Assembly (NCBI RefSeq): GCF_003353055.1
Contig: NZ_QKWJ01000010.1
Span: 62,001 to 126,000, forward strand
Source of the DNA: Cupriavidus lacunae
GTDB taxonomy: Bacteria; Pseudomonadota; Gammaproteobacteria; Burkholderiales; Burkholderiaceae
Length of the DNA: 64,000 nt
Direction: 5' to 3'
Every line of letters starts with the position of its first letter. Positions within the stretch are counted from its first letter, which is position 1. The position numbers were made by a program, and so were the translations under genes. Positions 8,552 to 20,573 of this stretch are shown piece after piece. A model generated the notes under the pieces. The model ran no database searches. It had not been told where the DNA came from and worked only from the letters and a program-made list of their open reading frames with translations.

Positions 8552-9553
8552 GTGACCGATACCACCACCCCCGACACCCTGCAGAAATTCCTGTTCGACG
8601 CGGCTCCCGTGCGCGGCGAGCTGGTGCGCATGGAAGCCACCTGGCAAGAAGTGCTGGGCCGCCACAGCTACCCCGCACCGGTGCGCCGGCTGCTGGGCGA
8701 GATGATGGCCGCCGCGGCGCTGCTGTCGGCCAACCTGAAGTTCAACGGGGCGCTGGTCATGCAGCTGCACGGCGACGGCCCGGTGCCCATGCTGGTGGTG
8801 GAATGCCTGTCCGACCTGTCGATGCGCGCCACCGCCAAGCTGGCCGAGGGCGCGCAGATCGCCGACGACACCACCCTGGCGCAGATGGTCAATGTCCACG
8901 GCCACGGCCGCTTTGCCATCACGCTGGACCCGAAGGACAAGCTGCCGGGCCAGCAGCCCTACCAGGGCATCGTGCCGCTGGCCGACGCACATGGCCCGCT
9001 GGCCTCGATCAGCGCCGTGCTGGAGCACTACATGCAGGCGTCCGAGCAGCTCGACACGCGCCTGTGGCTGGCCGCCGACGACCATGTCGCCGCCGGCATG
9101 CTGCTGCAGAAGCTACCGGCCTACGGCGGCACCGCGGAAGTCGGCGAGACCGGCGCGCCGCTGGTCAGCCATGCCCGCGCCCAGGACCTGGACACCTGGG
9201 ACCGTGCCGTGCAGCTTGGCACCACCCTCAAGGCCGACGAACTGCTGGCCGAGACGCCCGACACCCTGCTGCGCCGCCTGTTCTGGGAAGACCTGCAGGA
9301 CGCCGGCCTGCGCGTGTTTGAGCCGCTGACACCGCATTTCCACTGCTCATGCTCGCGCCCCAAGGTGGCGGGCATGCTGCAGTCGCTGGGCCAGGAAGAG
9401 ATCGAAGGCATCATCACCGAGCGCGGCCATGTCGAGATCCACTGCGACTTCTGCGGCCAGCGCTATGAGTTCGACCCGGTCGACTGCGCCCAGCTGTTCT
9501 CGGCCACCCATATCGCCACCGGCGCCGGTGCCGGCGCGCAGCAGCACCACTGA
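8552..9553 (+). CDS. hslO: Hsp33 redox-regulated chaperone
   Basis: 333 residues. Hsp33 is a cytosolic holdase switched on when oxidation releases its zinc. The C-terminal zinc centre is intact: CSC in HFHCSCSR near 265 and CDFC near 297. The length is slightly above the usual 290-300. The start is GTG at 8552; the next upstream codons run into the intergenic region. It follows the carbonic anhydrase gene closely, and the two may form a unit. A strong hairpin without a U-tract follows at 9591-9616. Confidence 0.95.
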   Translation: MTDTTTPDTLQKFLFDAAPVRGELVRMEATWQEVLGRHSYPAPVRRLLGEMMAAAALLSANLKFNGALVMQLHGDGPVPMLVVECLSDLSMRATAKLAEGAQIADDTTLAQMVNVHGHGRFAITLDPKDKLPGQQPYQGIVPLADAHGPLASISAVLEHYMQASEQLDTRLWLAADDHVAAGMLLQKLPAYGGTAEVGETGAPLVSHARAQDLDTWDRAVQLGTTLKADELLAETPDTLLRRLFWEDLQDAGLRVFEPLTPHFHCSCSRPKVAGMLQSLGQEEIEGIITERGHVEIHCDFCGQRYEFDPVDCAQLFSATHIATGAGAGAQQHH

Positions 9554-9590
9554 GCCGCCACGGCGGCGCGGCCCCGGGCAGGCACGGGGT

Positions 9591-9616
9591 GGCAAGGCGG
9601 AAACATCCGCCTTGCC
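9591..9616. terminator. perfect 11-bp hairpin after hslO, no U-tract
   Basis: GGCAAGGCGGA pairs perfectly with TCCGCCTTGCC around an AACA loop. No T-run follows on either strand, so it is not a standard intrinsic terminator; it may act with Rho or protect the mRNA 3' end. Confidence 0.45.
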
Positions 9617-9679
9617 GTCCGGTCCAACGGCTGTACGATGGCAGCATCCAGTTGCCGACCAGCGAGCCTGAGAACAACC

Positions 9680-10102
9680 ATGTCCGCCCGAGCCATCTCC
9701 CCCGTGCCAGAACCCCCCGCCACGACACCGCGCGTGCTGCGCCGCATTGCTGCCTGCGCTGCGCTCGCGGCCCTGCTGCTGGCCGCCGGCTGCGCGGAAA
9801 TCCCGCGCGACGCCAACGGCTCGCCGCCCACCGCGCGGCTGGCGCCCAACGCCATCCCGCCAGCATCGCTGACGACGGAGGACCAGCAGAAGCTGAGCGC
9901 GCTGAACCAGCAAGTCCTGCGCGACCAGGCAGCCGCCATCGCGTTCGACCAGCAGGCCGCGGCCGCGCGCGCGGCCTATGGCTATCCGAACACCAGCTGG
10001 AACCTGTATTACGGGGGATGGGGTGGCGGCCACTGGGGTGGCGGCGTCAGCGTCGGCATGCCCGGCTGGGGCTGGGGCGGCTATCCGTACGGCTGGTGGT
10101 GA
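9680..10102 (+). CDS. small outer-membrane-type lipoprotein of unknown function
   Basis: 140 residues. A hydrophobic stretch ends in the lipobox LLAAGC with Cys38, so it should be lipidated and exported. The charged N region before it is unusually long (about 22 residues), so the true start may be later. The mature part has a helical Gln/Ala-rich section and ends in a Gly/Trp/Tyr-rich tail (about residues 105-140, with repeated GGW and WGGY), suggesting a low-complexity surface or wall-contact tail. No family is recognised. It is convergent with ftsB. Confidence 0.7.
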   Translation: MSARAISPVPEPPATTPRVLRRIAACAALAALLLAAGCAEIPRDANGSPPTARLAPNAIPPASLTTEDQQKLSALNQQVLRDQAAAIAFDQQAAAARAAYGYPNTSWNLYYGGWGGGHWGGGVSVGMPGWGWGGYPYGWW

Positions 10103-10157
10103 CAGGCAGGCGGCGGGCTGGATCCAAGCCCACCGACAGTGAGAGACAAGGCGCCTC

Positions 10158-10499
10158 TTAGTGGCCGCCTCTTCCGGCCACCGAATTCGGTGGCGGCGGC
10201 AACGGCGGCGTGGCGCTGACCTTGGGTGCCGGCGCGACAAACTGCACGAAGACCTCGCCTTCCCGCACCATGCCCAGCTCATAGCGAGCACGTTCCTCGA
10301 TCGCACCGGTGCCGTCCTGCAGGTCGGCGACTTCCCCTTCCAGCTTGGCGTTGCGCAGCTTGAGCGTCTGGTTGCGGGTGCCCTGCTCAGTCAGTTGCCG
10401 GTTCAGGTCCCACACGCGCAGCCACCCCCCCTTGCCCAGCCAGAGTGGATACTGGATGGCAAGCAGCAGCACGAACAACAGCAGCGAGATCAGGCGCAT
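10158..10499 (-). CDS. ftsB: cell division protein FtsB
   Basis: 113 residues starting MRLISLLLF. Residues 3-21 form one transmembrane helix, followed by a periplasmic coiled coil (about 35-75), and then a Pro-rich tail. FtsB forms the FtsQLB complex that activates septal peptidoglycan synthesis. The position downstream of eno is conserved in proteobacteria. Here a strong intrinsic terminator (10577-10616) lies between eno and ftsB, so ftsB needs read-through or its own promoter. Confidence 0.9.
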   Translation of the reverse strand: MRLISLLLFVLLLAIQYPLWLGKGGWLRVWDLNRQLTEQGTRNQTLKLRNAKLEGEVADLQDGTGAIEERARYELGMVREGEVFVQFVAPAPKVSATPPLPPPPNSVAGRGGH

Positions 10500-10576
10500 G
10501 AAGGATTGCGGACAGGAATTTCCGCACAATGATCTGCGAACTCAGCCTAGAAGGCAATTGCCAGGCAGATTTCGAT

Positions 10577-10616
10577 ACAAAAACGGCGGCGGCCGGGCAA
10601 GGCCGGCCGCCGCCAT
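10577..10616 (-). terminator. intrinsic terminator after eno
   Basis: Reading the minus strand, a 12-bp GC stem (arms at 10603-10614 and 10585-10596) with a 6-nt loop is followed by GTTTTTG. It lies about 50 bases past the eno stop and before ftsB. Confidence 0.8.
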
Positions 10617-10667
10617 TTCATCCGCTTGCCGCCGCTCCCGCGCAAGCGGGAACGACGGGGCAAGGTG

Positions 10668-11999
<1,332 letters not shown>

Positions 12000-12062
12000 T
12001 CAACCTGTGCACGTGTCAGGCGCATGTCATGTGCGCATGACAGCTGCCAGGCACCGGCCTGC

Positions 12063-12356
12063 TCAGGCGGCGCCCTCGACCACGATCATGTTCATCTTCG
12101 CCGCGTGCTCGCGCGCCTTGCGCGCGGCGCGGTAGGCCTCGCCGTCGTGGAAGGCCTTGGCGGCTTCATAGCTGGGGAATTTCAGCACCACGACGCGCGT
12201 CGGCGCCCACTCCCCTTCGAGCGGCTCGGTCTTGCCACCGCGCACCAGCACTTCGGCGCCATGGATCTGAATGGCCTTGCTCGAAAGCACCTTGTATTGC
12301 TCGTACTGCTGGGGGTCGGTCACGTCGACGTAGGCGATGATAAAGCCCGCGGCCAT
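12063..12356 (-). CDS. DUF1330 domain protein
   Basis: 97 residues with the ferredoxin-like alpha/beta fold of DUF1330: an N-terminal strand (AAGFIIAYVDVTDP), a QYEQYK helix and the late VVLKFPSYEAAKAFHDGEAYRAAR block, which is diagnostic. No enzymatic role is established for the family. It sits between kdsA and eno on the same strand and is probably co-transcribed. The ATG at 12356 follows a GGGAGATACTCC context. Confidence 0.85.
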   Translation of the reverse strand: MAAGFIIAYVDVTDPQQYEQYKVLSSKAIQIHGAEVLVRGGKTEPLEGEWAPTRVVVLKFPSYEAAKAFHDGEAYRAARKAREHAAKMNMIVVEGAA

Positions 12357-12447
12357 GGAGTATCTCCCGATTTTTTGTATGGTCTTTCGATATGGTTTGT
12401 CACCGCCGGCGGCCAGCAAGGGCGCGGCGGCGACAAACAGGGCCTGC

Positions 12448-13317
12448 TCAGGCGCAGGCCGGCCAGCCGAAGTTGTCTTCCAGGAACCCGGCGCGCTTGA
12501 CCAGCGTGTCCAGGTCCTTGAGCACGGCCAGCAGTTCCTTCATGCGCGACAGCGGCACCGCGTTGGGACCATCGGACATGGCCTTGCTCGGGTCCGGGTG
12601 CGTTTCCATGAACAGGCCCGCCACGCCGGTGGCGACGGCGGCACGCGACAGCACCGGCACGAACTCGCGCTGGCCGCCAGAGCTGGTGCCCTGGCCGCCC
12701 GGCAGCTGCACCGAGTGGGTGGCGTCGAACACCACCGGGGCACCAGTCTCGCGCATGATCGCCAGCGAGCGCATGTCCGACACCAGGTTGTTGTAGCCGA
12801 ACGAAACGCCGCGCTCGCAGGCCATGAAGACATCGTCAGGCAGACCGGCTTCGCGCGCGGCATCGCGCGCCTTGTCGATCACGTTCTTCATGTCGTGCGG
12901 CGCCAGGAACTGGCCCTTCTTGATGTTCACCGGCTTGCCGCTCTGGGCACAGGCGCGGATGAAATCGGTCTGACGGCACAGGAAGGCCGGCGTCTGCAGC
13001 ACGTCCACCACGGCCGCGACGGGCTTGATCTCGTCGATCTCGTGGATGTCGGTCAACACCGGCACGCCGATCTCGCGCCTGACCGTCGCCAGGATCTCCA
13101 GGCCCTTTTCCATCCCCAGGCCGCGGAACGACTTGCCCGACGAACGGTTGGCCTTGTCGAACGACGACTTGTAGATGAATGGAATGCCCAGTTCCGTGGT
13201 GATGGCCTTGAGCTCGCCGGCCGTATCCAGGGCCATCTGCTCCGACTCGATCACGCACGGACCCGCGATCAGGAAGAACGGCTTGTCGAGGCCGGCCTCG
13301 AATCCACAGAGTTTCAT
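12448..13317 (-). CDS. kdsA: 3-deoxy-D-manno-octulosonate 8-phosphate synthase
   Basis: 289 residues, against 284 in Escherichia coli. It condenses arabinose 5-phosphate with phosphoenolpyruvate to make Kdo-8-phosphate for lipopolysaccharide. [11 protein letters not shown] near the N terminus, [14 protein letters not shown] and [12 protein letters not shown] are KdsA signatures. It lies 28 bases after pyrG on the minus strand and shares its transcript. PEP, made by the enolase of the same cluster, is a substrate. Confidence 0.97.
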   Translation of the reverse strand: MKLCGFEAGLDKPFFLIAGPCVIESEQMALDTAGELKAITTELGIPFIYKSSFDKANRSSGKSFRGLGMEKGLEILATVRREIGVPVLTDIHEIDEIKPVAAVVDVLQTPAFLCRQTDFIRACAQSGKPVNIKKGQFLAPHDMKNVIDKARDAAREAGLPDDVFMACERGVSFGYNNLVSDMRSLAIMRETGAPVVFDATHSVQLPGGQGTSSGGQREFVPVLSRAAVATGVAGLFMETHPDPSKAMSDGPNAVPLSRMKELLAVLKDLDTLVKRAGFLEDNFGWPACA

Positions 13318-13345
13318 GACAATCTCCTCTCGTGCCGCCCGGGGC

Positions 13346-15030
<1,685 letters not shown>

Positions 15031-15149
15031 CATGAGAGCCCGTTCCCCGCCGACCCGGAAATTGTGACAGCACCCCTCCACGGCAGGGCTGCAACAGGCT
15101 TTCCTGGCGCGTTGCGGCGCATGCGCCGCACGCCCGCTGCACGCCAGCC

Positions 15150-15956
15150 TCAGCGCCCCTCGCGGCGCATCGCGCCGATCAGGTCGCGCACCAGTTGCGC
15201 CGTCTCCTGCGGCCGTTCCATGGGGTACAGATGGCCGCCTTCGATAAAGCGCAAGTTCGGCCCCACCAGCTTGCGGGTCGCACCCAGTCCGCACTGCCGT
15301 ACCTCGCGCGAGCGCGTGCCGGCGACAAAGCCGACCGGCACCGGGGCGCCGCGCGCCACCTTGCGCCCGAGGCTGGTCGGCAGCGTGCGGTAGATCCAGT
15401 ATTCGACCTCGCGGTCAAAGCGCAGCCGGCGCTCGTTGTCCTTGCCGGTCGGCTCGGTGCCGTAGATGGCATAGTCGCGCAGCACCTCCTGGTCCCACAC
15501 GGCAAAGTTGGGCTTGGAACGGAAGTGTTCCCACACCGCCTCGGCATCCGGCCAGTGGGTGCGCCGGTTCCTGGTCACCGCCGCCGGGCCGGGCTTTTCA
15601 TCCATGCCCAGCATCTGGGCGGTCTTCAGCAGCGATGCGCGCCAGCCGGCGATGATCGGCGAATCCAGCATGACCACGCCGCGCACCCGTTCCGGGCGGC
15701 GCAGCGCTGCCATCAGCGACAGGAAGCCGCCCAGCGAATGGCCCACCAGCCACACCGGCTCGCGGTACTGGCGGTCGATCTCGCCCAGCAGCTCCTCCAC
15801 CAGGTGCGGCCAGCCGCGCGTCACCGGGAATTCGGGCTTGTGCCCGTAGCGGTCGACGGCGCGGAATTCGAAGTCGCCGTCCAGTTCGCCGAACAGCTTG
15901 CGGTAGGTGGTCACCGGAAAGCCGTTGGCATGGGAAAAATGAATGATCTCGCGCAT
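15150..15956 (-). CDS. alpha/beta hydrolase at the end of the Anbu operon
   Basis: 268 residues. The nucleophile elbow is VGHSLGG with Ser74, preceded by SHANGFP (oxyanion region) and followed by the late histidine in IEGGHLYPME. The family is broad; the substrate is unknown. The start is 22 bases after the Anbu stop on the same strand, so it is likely the last gene of that operon, and may hydrolyse an ester or amide made or cut by the system (inference). Confidence 0.82.
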   Translation of the reverse strand: MREIIHFSHANGFPVTTYRKLFGELDGDFEFRAVDRYGHKPEFPVTRGWPHLVEELLGEIDRQYREPVWLVGHSLGGFLSLMAALRRPERVRGVVMLDSPIIAGWRASLLKTAQMLGMDEKPGPAAVTRNRRTHWPDAEAVWEHFRSKPNFAVWDQEVLRDYAIYGTEPTGKDNERRLRFDREVEYWIYRTLPTSLGRKVARGAPVPVGFVAGTRSREVRQCGLGATRKLVGPNLRFIEGGHLYPMERPQETAQLVRDLIGAMRREGR

Positions 15957-15978
15957 CGCGTGTTTCCCCGTCCCGCCC

Positions 15979-16800
15979 TCAGTCCTGGGTACGCGACGGA
16001 TTGCGCTTGGCGCGCACCGGCTGCCCCCAGCGGTCGGCCTCGCCGGGCCGCGCGAGCGAGAATTCGGCGGGCACGCCGGGATCCCACTCCGGGTTGTGGA
16101 TCTCGCCGAAGACCTGGCGCAGGCGCTGCCCCCAGGTGTCGCGGATCATGCGGAAATAGGCATTGCGCTCGTCGATATTGACAAAGCGGGTCACTTGCAG
16201 CGAATCGGCCTCATAGACCAGCAGGTCCAGCGGCAGGCCGACCGAGATATTCGACTTGAGCGTCGAATCCATCGAGATCAGCGCGCACTTGGCGCCCTCC
16301 GCCAGCGGCAGCGACGGGTGCACCACGCGGTCGACAATGGGCTTGCCATACTTGGCCTCGCCGATCTGGAAGTAGCAGTTTTCGGGCGTGGCCTCGACGA
16401 AATTGCCGGCCGCGTAGATATTGAACAGCCGCACGCGCTCGCCGCGCACCTGGCCGCCGAAAATCAGGCTGACATTGAACTCGATGCCGGCGTCGCGCAG
16501 CGCATGCGCGTCGCGCTTGTGCACCTGGCGCACCGCTTCGCCGACGATGGAGGCCGCCTCGAACATGTCGCGCGCAGTCCACAGCGAGCGCTTTTCGTCG
16601 TGGTTCTCGGCCAGGATCTGGCGCACCGACTGGCTGATGGCCAGGTTGCCGGCGGTCATCAGCACCATCACGCGGTCGCCGGGTTCCTCGAACACCGTCA
16701 TCTTGCGCGACGTGGAGATCGCGTCCACCCCGGCATTGGTGCGGGAATCGGACAGGAATACCAAGCCGGCATCCAGCCGCATGGCTACACAGTACGTCAT
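15979..16800 (-). CDS. Anbu, proteasome-type protease (ancestral beta subunit)
   Basis: 273 residues. The N terminus MTYCVAMRLDAGLVFLSDSR is that of Anbu, a proteasome-like Ntn-hydrolase. Removal of Met1 would expose Thr2 as the catalytic nucleophile; Asp18 (SDSR) and a lysine near residue 34 (SRKMTVFE) fit the active site. Anbu is not HslV and does not depend on an obvious ATPase partner. It lies downstream of the transglutaminase, alpha-E and ATP-grasp genes, the conserved Anbu neighbourhood. A 115-base gap upstream holds TAGAAT and a 14-bp palindrome, so it may also have its own promoter. Confidence 0.9.
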   Translation of the reverse strand: MTYCVAMRLDAGLVFLSDSRTNAGVDAISTSRKMTVFEEPGDRVMVLMTAGNLAISQSVRQILAENHDEKRSLWTARDMFEAASIVGEAVRQVHKRDAHALRDAGIEFNVSLIFGGQVRGERVRLFNIYAAGNFVEATPENCYFQIGEAKYGKPIVDRVVHPSLPLAEGAKCALISMDSTLKSNISVGLPLDLLVYEADSLQVTRFVNIDERNAYFRMIRDTWGQRLRQVFGEIHNPEWDPGVPAEFSLARPGEADRWGQPVRAKRNPSRTQD

Positions 16801-16863
16801 GGTTTGTCTTGGTCTTCTTCGCGGCGGCCGGAAGTGGCCAGCCGTGGGCCTGCATCACCCCGG

Positions 16864-16885
16864 ATTCTAGCGCCGGTGCACCGGC
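16864..16885 (-). promoter_or_regulatory. possible internal promoter/operator before Anbu
   Basis: On the minus strand TAGAAT (16864-16869) is preceded by the 14-bp perfect palindrome GCCGGTGCACCGGC (16872-16885), within the -10/-35 spacer. A GC-rich palindrome can arise by chance here, so the call is tentative. Confidence 0.3.
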
Positions 16886-16915
16886 ACCGCGCCTCGTCTG
16901 GAATCAGGCACCTAA

Positions 16916-17755
16916 TCAGGTATAAAGCGGCGTAATAGTTACATTCACTTCCAGCGTTTCGCCGGAGCCTCCTTCCAGGATGCCCCGGACTGGTGCCGCC
17001 GAAGCGTAATCGCGCCCCACCGCCAGCCGCACATGGCGCTCGTCGGTCAGGCAGCCGTGCGTGATGTCGACGCTGCACCAGATCTCGCGCGCCGGGTCCA
17101 GGCATACGTCGGCCCAGGCATGACTGGCCAGATCGGTGGCGCCCGGGTCGCAGAAGTATCCGCTCACATAGCGTGCAGGGATACCCAGCGCCCGGCACGC
17201 CGCCACCATCACCTGCGCCTGGTCCTGGCATACGCCGCTTCCCAGCGCAAAGGCATCGGCGGCCGAGGTGCCGACATCGGTCGTATTGGGCTTGTAGCGC
17301 ACCCGCTCGGCAATCCCTTGCGCCAGTGCCAGCAGCGCGGGAATGTCATGCCCAGCGGCCAGGAATGGCGCGGCAAAGGCCTGCATCTCGGGGGGTGCCG
17401 TTGTCAGTGGCGTGCTACCAAGGTAGTACAGAGGCGACACCCGTGATTCGCCAGGCGGCGGCGCGTCGCAGAACGCATGGTGGCCGTCGCGGTCGAGGTC
17501 GCCATGCGGCGGCAGCACTTCCACCTCCCCGGTGGCTTCGATGGAGAGGGTGCTGGTCGGCCCGGCCACGGTAAAGTTGTGCACGATATTGCCGAAGCCA
17601 TCGCGCGCCGCCGACGGATTGCCGGGCGTCACCAGTTGCCAGCTGTGCACGGACTGCAGCGGGCCCGAGCGCGGCTCGAGCCGCACTTCGTGCACGCTGC
17701 GCCGCACCGGTTCGGCGTAGCGGTAGACAGTATGGTGATGGATCTTGTATTTCAC
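16916..17755 (-). CDS. transglutaminase-like cysteine protease family protein
   Basis: About 279 residues from a GTG start (MKYKIHHHTVYRY); a GTG eight codons upstream at 17779 is also open. An N-terminal beta domain (transglutaminase-N type) is followed by the papain-like core with its triad: Cys in GSGVCQDQAQ, His in ASHAWADV and Asp in CSVDITHG. Such bacterial proteins are thought to be peptidases or peptide-crosslinking enzymes. It is encoded 24-48 bases after the alpha-E gene and before Anbu, a conserved association. Confidence 0.88.
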   Translation of the reverse strand: MKYKIHHHTVYRYAEPVRRSVHEVRLEPRSGPLQSVHSWQLVTPGNPSAARDGFGNIVHNFTVAGPTSTLSIEATGEVEVLPPHGDLDRDGHHAFCDAPPPGESRVSPLYYLGSTPLTTAPPEMQAFAAPFLAAGHDIPALLALAQGIAERVRYKPNTTDVGTSAADAFALGSGVCQDQAQVMVAACRALGIPARYVSGYFCDPGATDLASHAWADVCLDPAREIWCSVDITHGCLTDERHVRLAVGRDYASAAPVRGILEGGSGETLEVNVTITPLYT

Positions 17756-17802
17756 GGTATCAGGGCGCGGCGGCGGCACATGGAGGCTGCCGGCGGCCCA
17801 TC

Positions 17803-18756
17803 TCAGGCAGCCAGCAGTGGCACGAGGAAGTCCCGGCTGATGCCATTGCCGAGGTCGCCGATGCGCTCCAGGAAGCTGGTCAGGTACGCATGCAGGCCGA
17901 CGGCGAAAATATCGTCGATCCGCGCGTACTTCAGGTCGGCGTGGAGTTTACCAGCCTGCCGTTCGGTTTCCGCCGATTGCTGGTTCCGCACCGTGTGGAG
18001 AATGGCCACCACCTCGTCCATGCTCGACACCAGCGAACGCGGCATGTCCGGGCGCAGGATCAGCAGCTCGGCCACGCGCTGCGGCGTGATGACCGCGCGA
18101 TAGACCTTGCGGTAGACCTCGAAGCCCGATACCGAGCGCAGCACCGCGGCCCAGTGGTAGAAGTCGTTCTGGCCGCGGTTGGCGTCGCTCTCGTCGCTGC
18201 CCGAGGCCTGGAACTTGACGTCCAGGATCCGCGCGGTATTGTCGGCGCGCTCCAGGAAGGTGCCCAACCGCATGAAGTGGAAGGCATCGTCCTTGAGCAT
18301 GGTGCCGAACTGCACCCCGCGCGCCAGGTGCGAGCGGAACTTGACCCATTCAAAGAAGCGCGCCGGGTCTTCCTTCAGCACGCCGTCGGCGATCAGGCGC
18401 TGCACCTCCAGCCAGGTGGTGTTGACGGTCTCCCAGACCTCGGTGGTCAGCGAGCCGCGCACCGCGCGCGCGTTCTCGCGCGCCGCGCGCAGGCAGCTCA
18501 TGATGGACGAGGCATTGGTCATGTCGCGCACCATGAAGTCAATCACATCGTCGCGCGACAGCAACCCGTACTTGTGGTCAAAGACGTCGGTGAGCTCGGA
18601 GATATCGAGCATGGCCCACCAGCCCTGCTCGGCCACTTCGGCCGACTGCGGCAAGAGCGAGGTCTGGTAGTTGACGTCGAGCATGCGCGCGGTATTCTCC
18701 GCGCGCTCGGTGTAGCGGGCCATCCAGAACAGGTGGTCGGCGGTGCGGCTCAGCAT
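17803..18756 (-). CDS. alpha-E domain protein
   Basis: 317 residues, largely helical, beginning MLSRTADHLFWMARYTERAEN, which is the diagnostic start of the alpha-E family. A second related block, RLGTFLERADNTARILDVK, lies near residue 170. The function is unproven; comparative genomics ties the family to ATP-grasp ligases and transglutaminases in a predicted peptide-synthesis or modification system. It follows the ATP-grasp gene by 55 bases and has a good ribosome site, AGGAGA. Confidence 0.9.
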   Translation of the reverse strand: MLSRTADHLFWMARYTERAENTARMLDVNYQTSLLPQSAEVAEQGWWAMLDISELTDVFDHKYGLLSRDDVIDFMVRDMTNASSIMSCLRAARENARAVRGSLTTEVWETVNTTWLEVQRLIADGVLKEDPARFFEWVKFRSHLARGVQFGTMLKDDAFHFMRLGTFLERADNTARILDVKFQASGSDESDANRGQNDFYHWAAVLRSVSGFEVYRKVYRAVITPQRVAELLILRPDMPRSLVSSMDEVVAILHTVRNQQSAETERQAGKLHADLKYARIDDIFAVGLHAYLTSFLERIGDLGNGISRDFLVPLLAA

Positions 18757-18811
18757 GTGGGCTCTCCTGGCGTGGCGGTGGTCGTCATGGCGATCATCAC
18801 GTTGTCGGGGT

Positions 18812-20287
18812 TCATCGTTCCAGCACCCAGGTGTCCTTGGTGCCGCCCCCTTGCGAGGAATTCACCACCAGCGAACCTTCACGCAGCGCCACGCGGGTCA
18901 GCCCGCCGGGCACCATGCGCACTTCCTTGCCCGATAGCACGAACGGGCGCAGGTCGATATGGCGCGGGGCGATGCCCGCCTCCACATAGGTCGGGCAGGT
19001 CGACAGCGCCAGCGTGGGCTGCGCGATGTACTGCTCCGGCCTGGACCTGACCACCTCGCGGAAGGCATCGATCTCGGCCCGCGTCGCGGCCGGCCCGACC
19101 AGCATGCCGTAGCCGCCGGCGCCGTGGGTTTCCTTGACCACCAGCTCGTCCATATGGTCCAGCACGTACTGCAGGTCGTCCGGGCGCCGGCACATATAGG
19201 TGGGCACGTTGCTGAGGATGGCCTCTTCGCCCAGGTAGAAGCGGATCATGTCCGGCACGTACGGATAGATCGACTTGTCGTCGGCCACGCCGGTGCCGAT
19301 CGCATTGCAGATGGTCACGTTGCCGGCGCGGTAGACCGACAGCAGCCCCGCCGCGCCCAGCGACGAATCGTGGCGGAACACCAGCGGGTCGAGGAAATCG
19401 TCGTCGACGCGCCGGTAGATCACGTCGATGCGCTGCGGGCCCTGCGTGGTGCGCATGAACAGGTGGTCGTCCTCGACGAAGAGGTCGCTGCCTTCGACCA
19501 GCTCCACGCCCATCTGCTGCGCCAGGAAGGCATGCTCGAAGTACGCCGAGTTGTACATGCCCGGCGTCAGCACCACCACGGTGGGATCGGCGATCGCCTG
19601 CGGCGAGACGCCGCGCAGCATGTCGAGCAACAGGTCAGGATAGTGCGCCACCGGCGCCACGCGGTTGCGCGCGAACAGGTCGGGGAATAACCGCATCATC
19701 ATCTTGCGGTTCTCCAGCATGTACGACACGCCCGAGGGCACGCGCAGGTTGTCTTCCAGCACGTAGAACTCGCCCTCGCCGGCGCGCACCACGTCGATGC
19801 CGGCCACGTGCGCATAGATGTCGTGCGGCACGCTCACGCCGAGCATCTCGGGCCGGTACTGGGCGTTGTTGTAGATCTGGTCGGGCGGGATCACGCCCGC
19901 GCGGATGATGTCCTGGCCGTGGTAGATATCGTGGATAAAGCGGTTCAGCGCGGCCACGCGCTGGCGCAGGCCTTTTTCCAGCAGCGCCCATTCGCTGGCC
20001 GGGAAGATGCGCGGGATCACGTCGAACGGTATGGTGCGCTCGGTGCCGCTGTTGGCTTCATCCTTGTCGCCGTAGACGGCAAAGGTAATGCCCACGCGCC
20101 GGAAGATCAGGTCAGCCTCGGCGCGCTTGTTGCCCATCGTGCTTTCGGACTGCCGCGCCAGCCAGTCTGCGAAATGCCGGTAATGCGGGCGTACCGCCCC
20201 TTCAGGCAATGCCTGTCCCGCCTGGATAACCATCGGCGCCCCGTCCGTGCGCCAGTCCAGCATCTCGTCGAAATACCGCCCCGCCAT
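18812..20287 (-). CDS. circularly permuted type 2 ATP-grasp protein
   Basis: 491 residues. The order of motifs is permuted relative to ordinary ATP-grasp enzymes, and FYVLEDNLRVPSGVSYM, DDHLFMRT and VVKETHGAGGYGMLVGP mark the nucleotide and metal site. The family is predicted to form peptide or amide bonds using ATP. It is the first gene of the Anbu operon, with GGAGGA before the ATG. A 341-base leader region lies upstream. Confidence 0.9.
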   Translation of the reverse strand: MAGRYFDEMLDWRTDGAPMVIQAGQALPEGAVRPHYRHFADWLARQSESTMGNKRAEADLIFRRVGITFAVYGDKDEANSGTERTIPFDVIPRIFPASEWALLEKGLRQRVAALNRFIHDIYHGQDIIRAGVIPPDQIYNNAQYRPEMLGVSVPHDIYAHVAGIDVVRAGEGEFYVLEDNLRVPSGVSYMLENRKMMMRLFPDLFARNRVAPVAHYPDLLLDMLRGVSPQAIADPTVVVLTPGMYNSAYFEHAFLAQQMGVELVEGSDLFVEDDHLFMRTTQGPQRIDVIYRRVDDDFLDPLVFRHDSSLGAAGLLSVYRAGNVTICNAIGTGVADDKSIYPYVPDMIRFYLGEEAILSNVPTYMCRRPDDLQYVLDHMDELVVKETHGAGGYGMLVGPAATRAEIDAFREVVRSRPEQYIAQPTLALSTCPTYVEAGIAPRHIDLRPFVLSGKEVRMVPGGLTRVALREGSLVVNSSQGGGTKDTWVLER

Positions 20288-20331
20288 GATGGCCGTTCCT
20301 CCATGTCGCGGGCTTCCGGTGCTACCGCTTC

Positions 20332-20347
20332 ACCGCGACTTCGCGGT
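20332..20347. promoter_or_regulatory. inverted repeat ACCGCGA-CT-TCGCGGT, candidate operator
   Basis: A perfect 7+7 inverted repeat with a 2-nt centre, 45 bases before the ATP-grasp start. It would lie in the leader if the promoter at 20452-20479 is right, so it could be an operator or an RNA hairpin. Confidence 0.35.
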
Positions 20348-20451
20348 CGCTGCCGGCTGCCCTGGTTTTGCCCTGGCTTTCCTGCCCTGGCCCGCCGCGC
20401 CCCCCAGTCCTGCGGGTGCCGCGGAGATGCCGTCGAGTCACTGGCCCTTTC

Positions 20452-20479
20452 AGCATACCCGTGCCGGCGAAAGCCGCAA
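20452..20479 (-). promoter_or_regulatory. possible promoter of the Anbu operon
   Basis: On the minus strand TTGCGG, 16 nt, then TATGCT. Both hexamers match the consensus in four positions, so the call is only moderate. Confidence 0.35.
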
Positions 20480-20535
20480 GGTGACTAACCCGCACTGGTA
20501 CGAAAAATGGACTAGCAAGATGCCTGCCAGCGCAC

Positions 20536-20573
20536 GCAAAAACGGCCACCAGCAAGGCTGGCAGCCGTTTGCG
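20536..20573 (-). terminator. terminator after gluconokinase gene
   Basis: On the minus strand CGGCTGCCAGC pairs through GCTGGTGGCCG with small internal mismatches, followed by GTTTTTGCG. It lies about 60 bases beyond the gntK stop. Confidence 0.65.

Noticed and set aside
16872..16885. GC-rich palindromes as attachment or recombination sites
   Set aside because: Short GC palindromes are expected by chance at this base composition, and no integrase is near.
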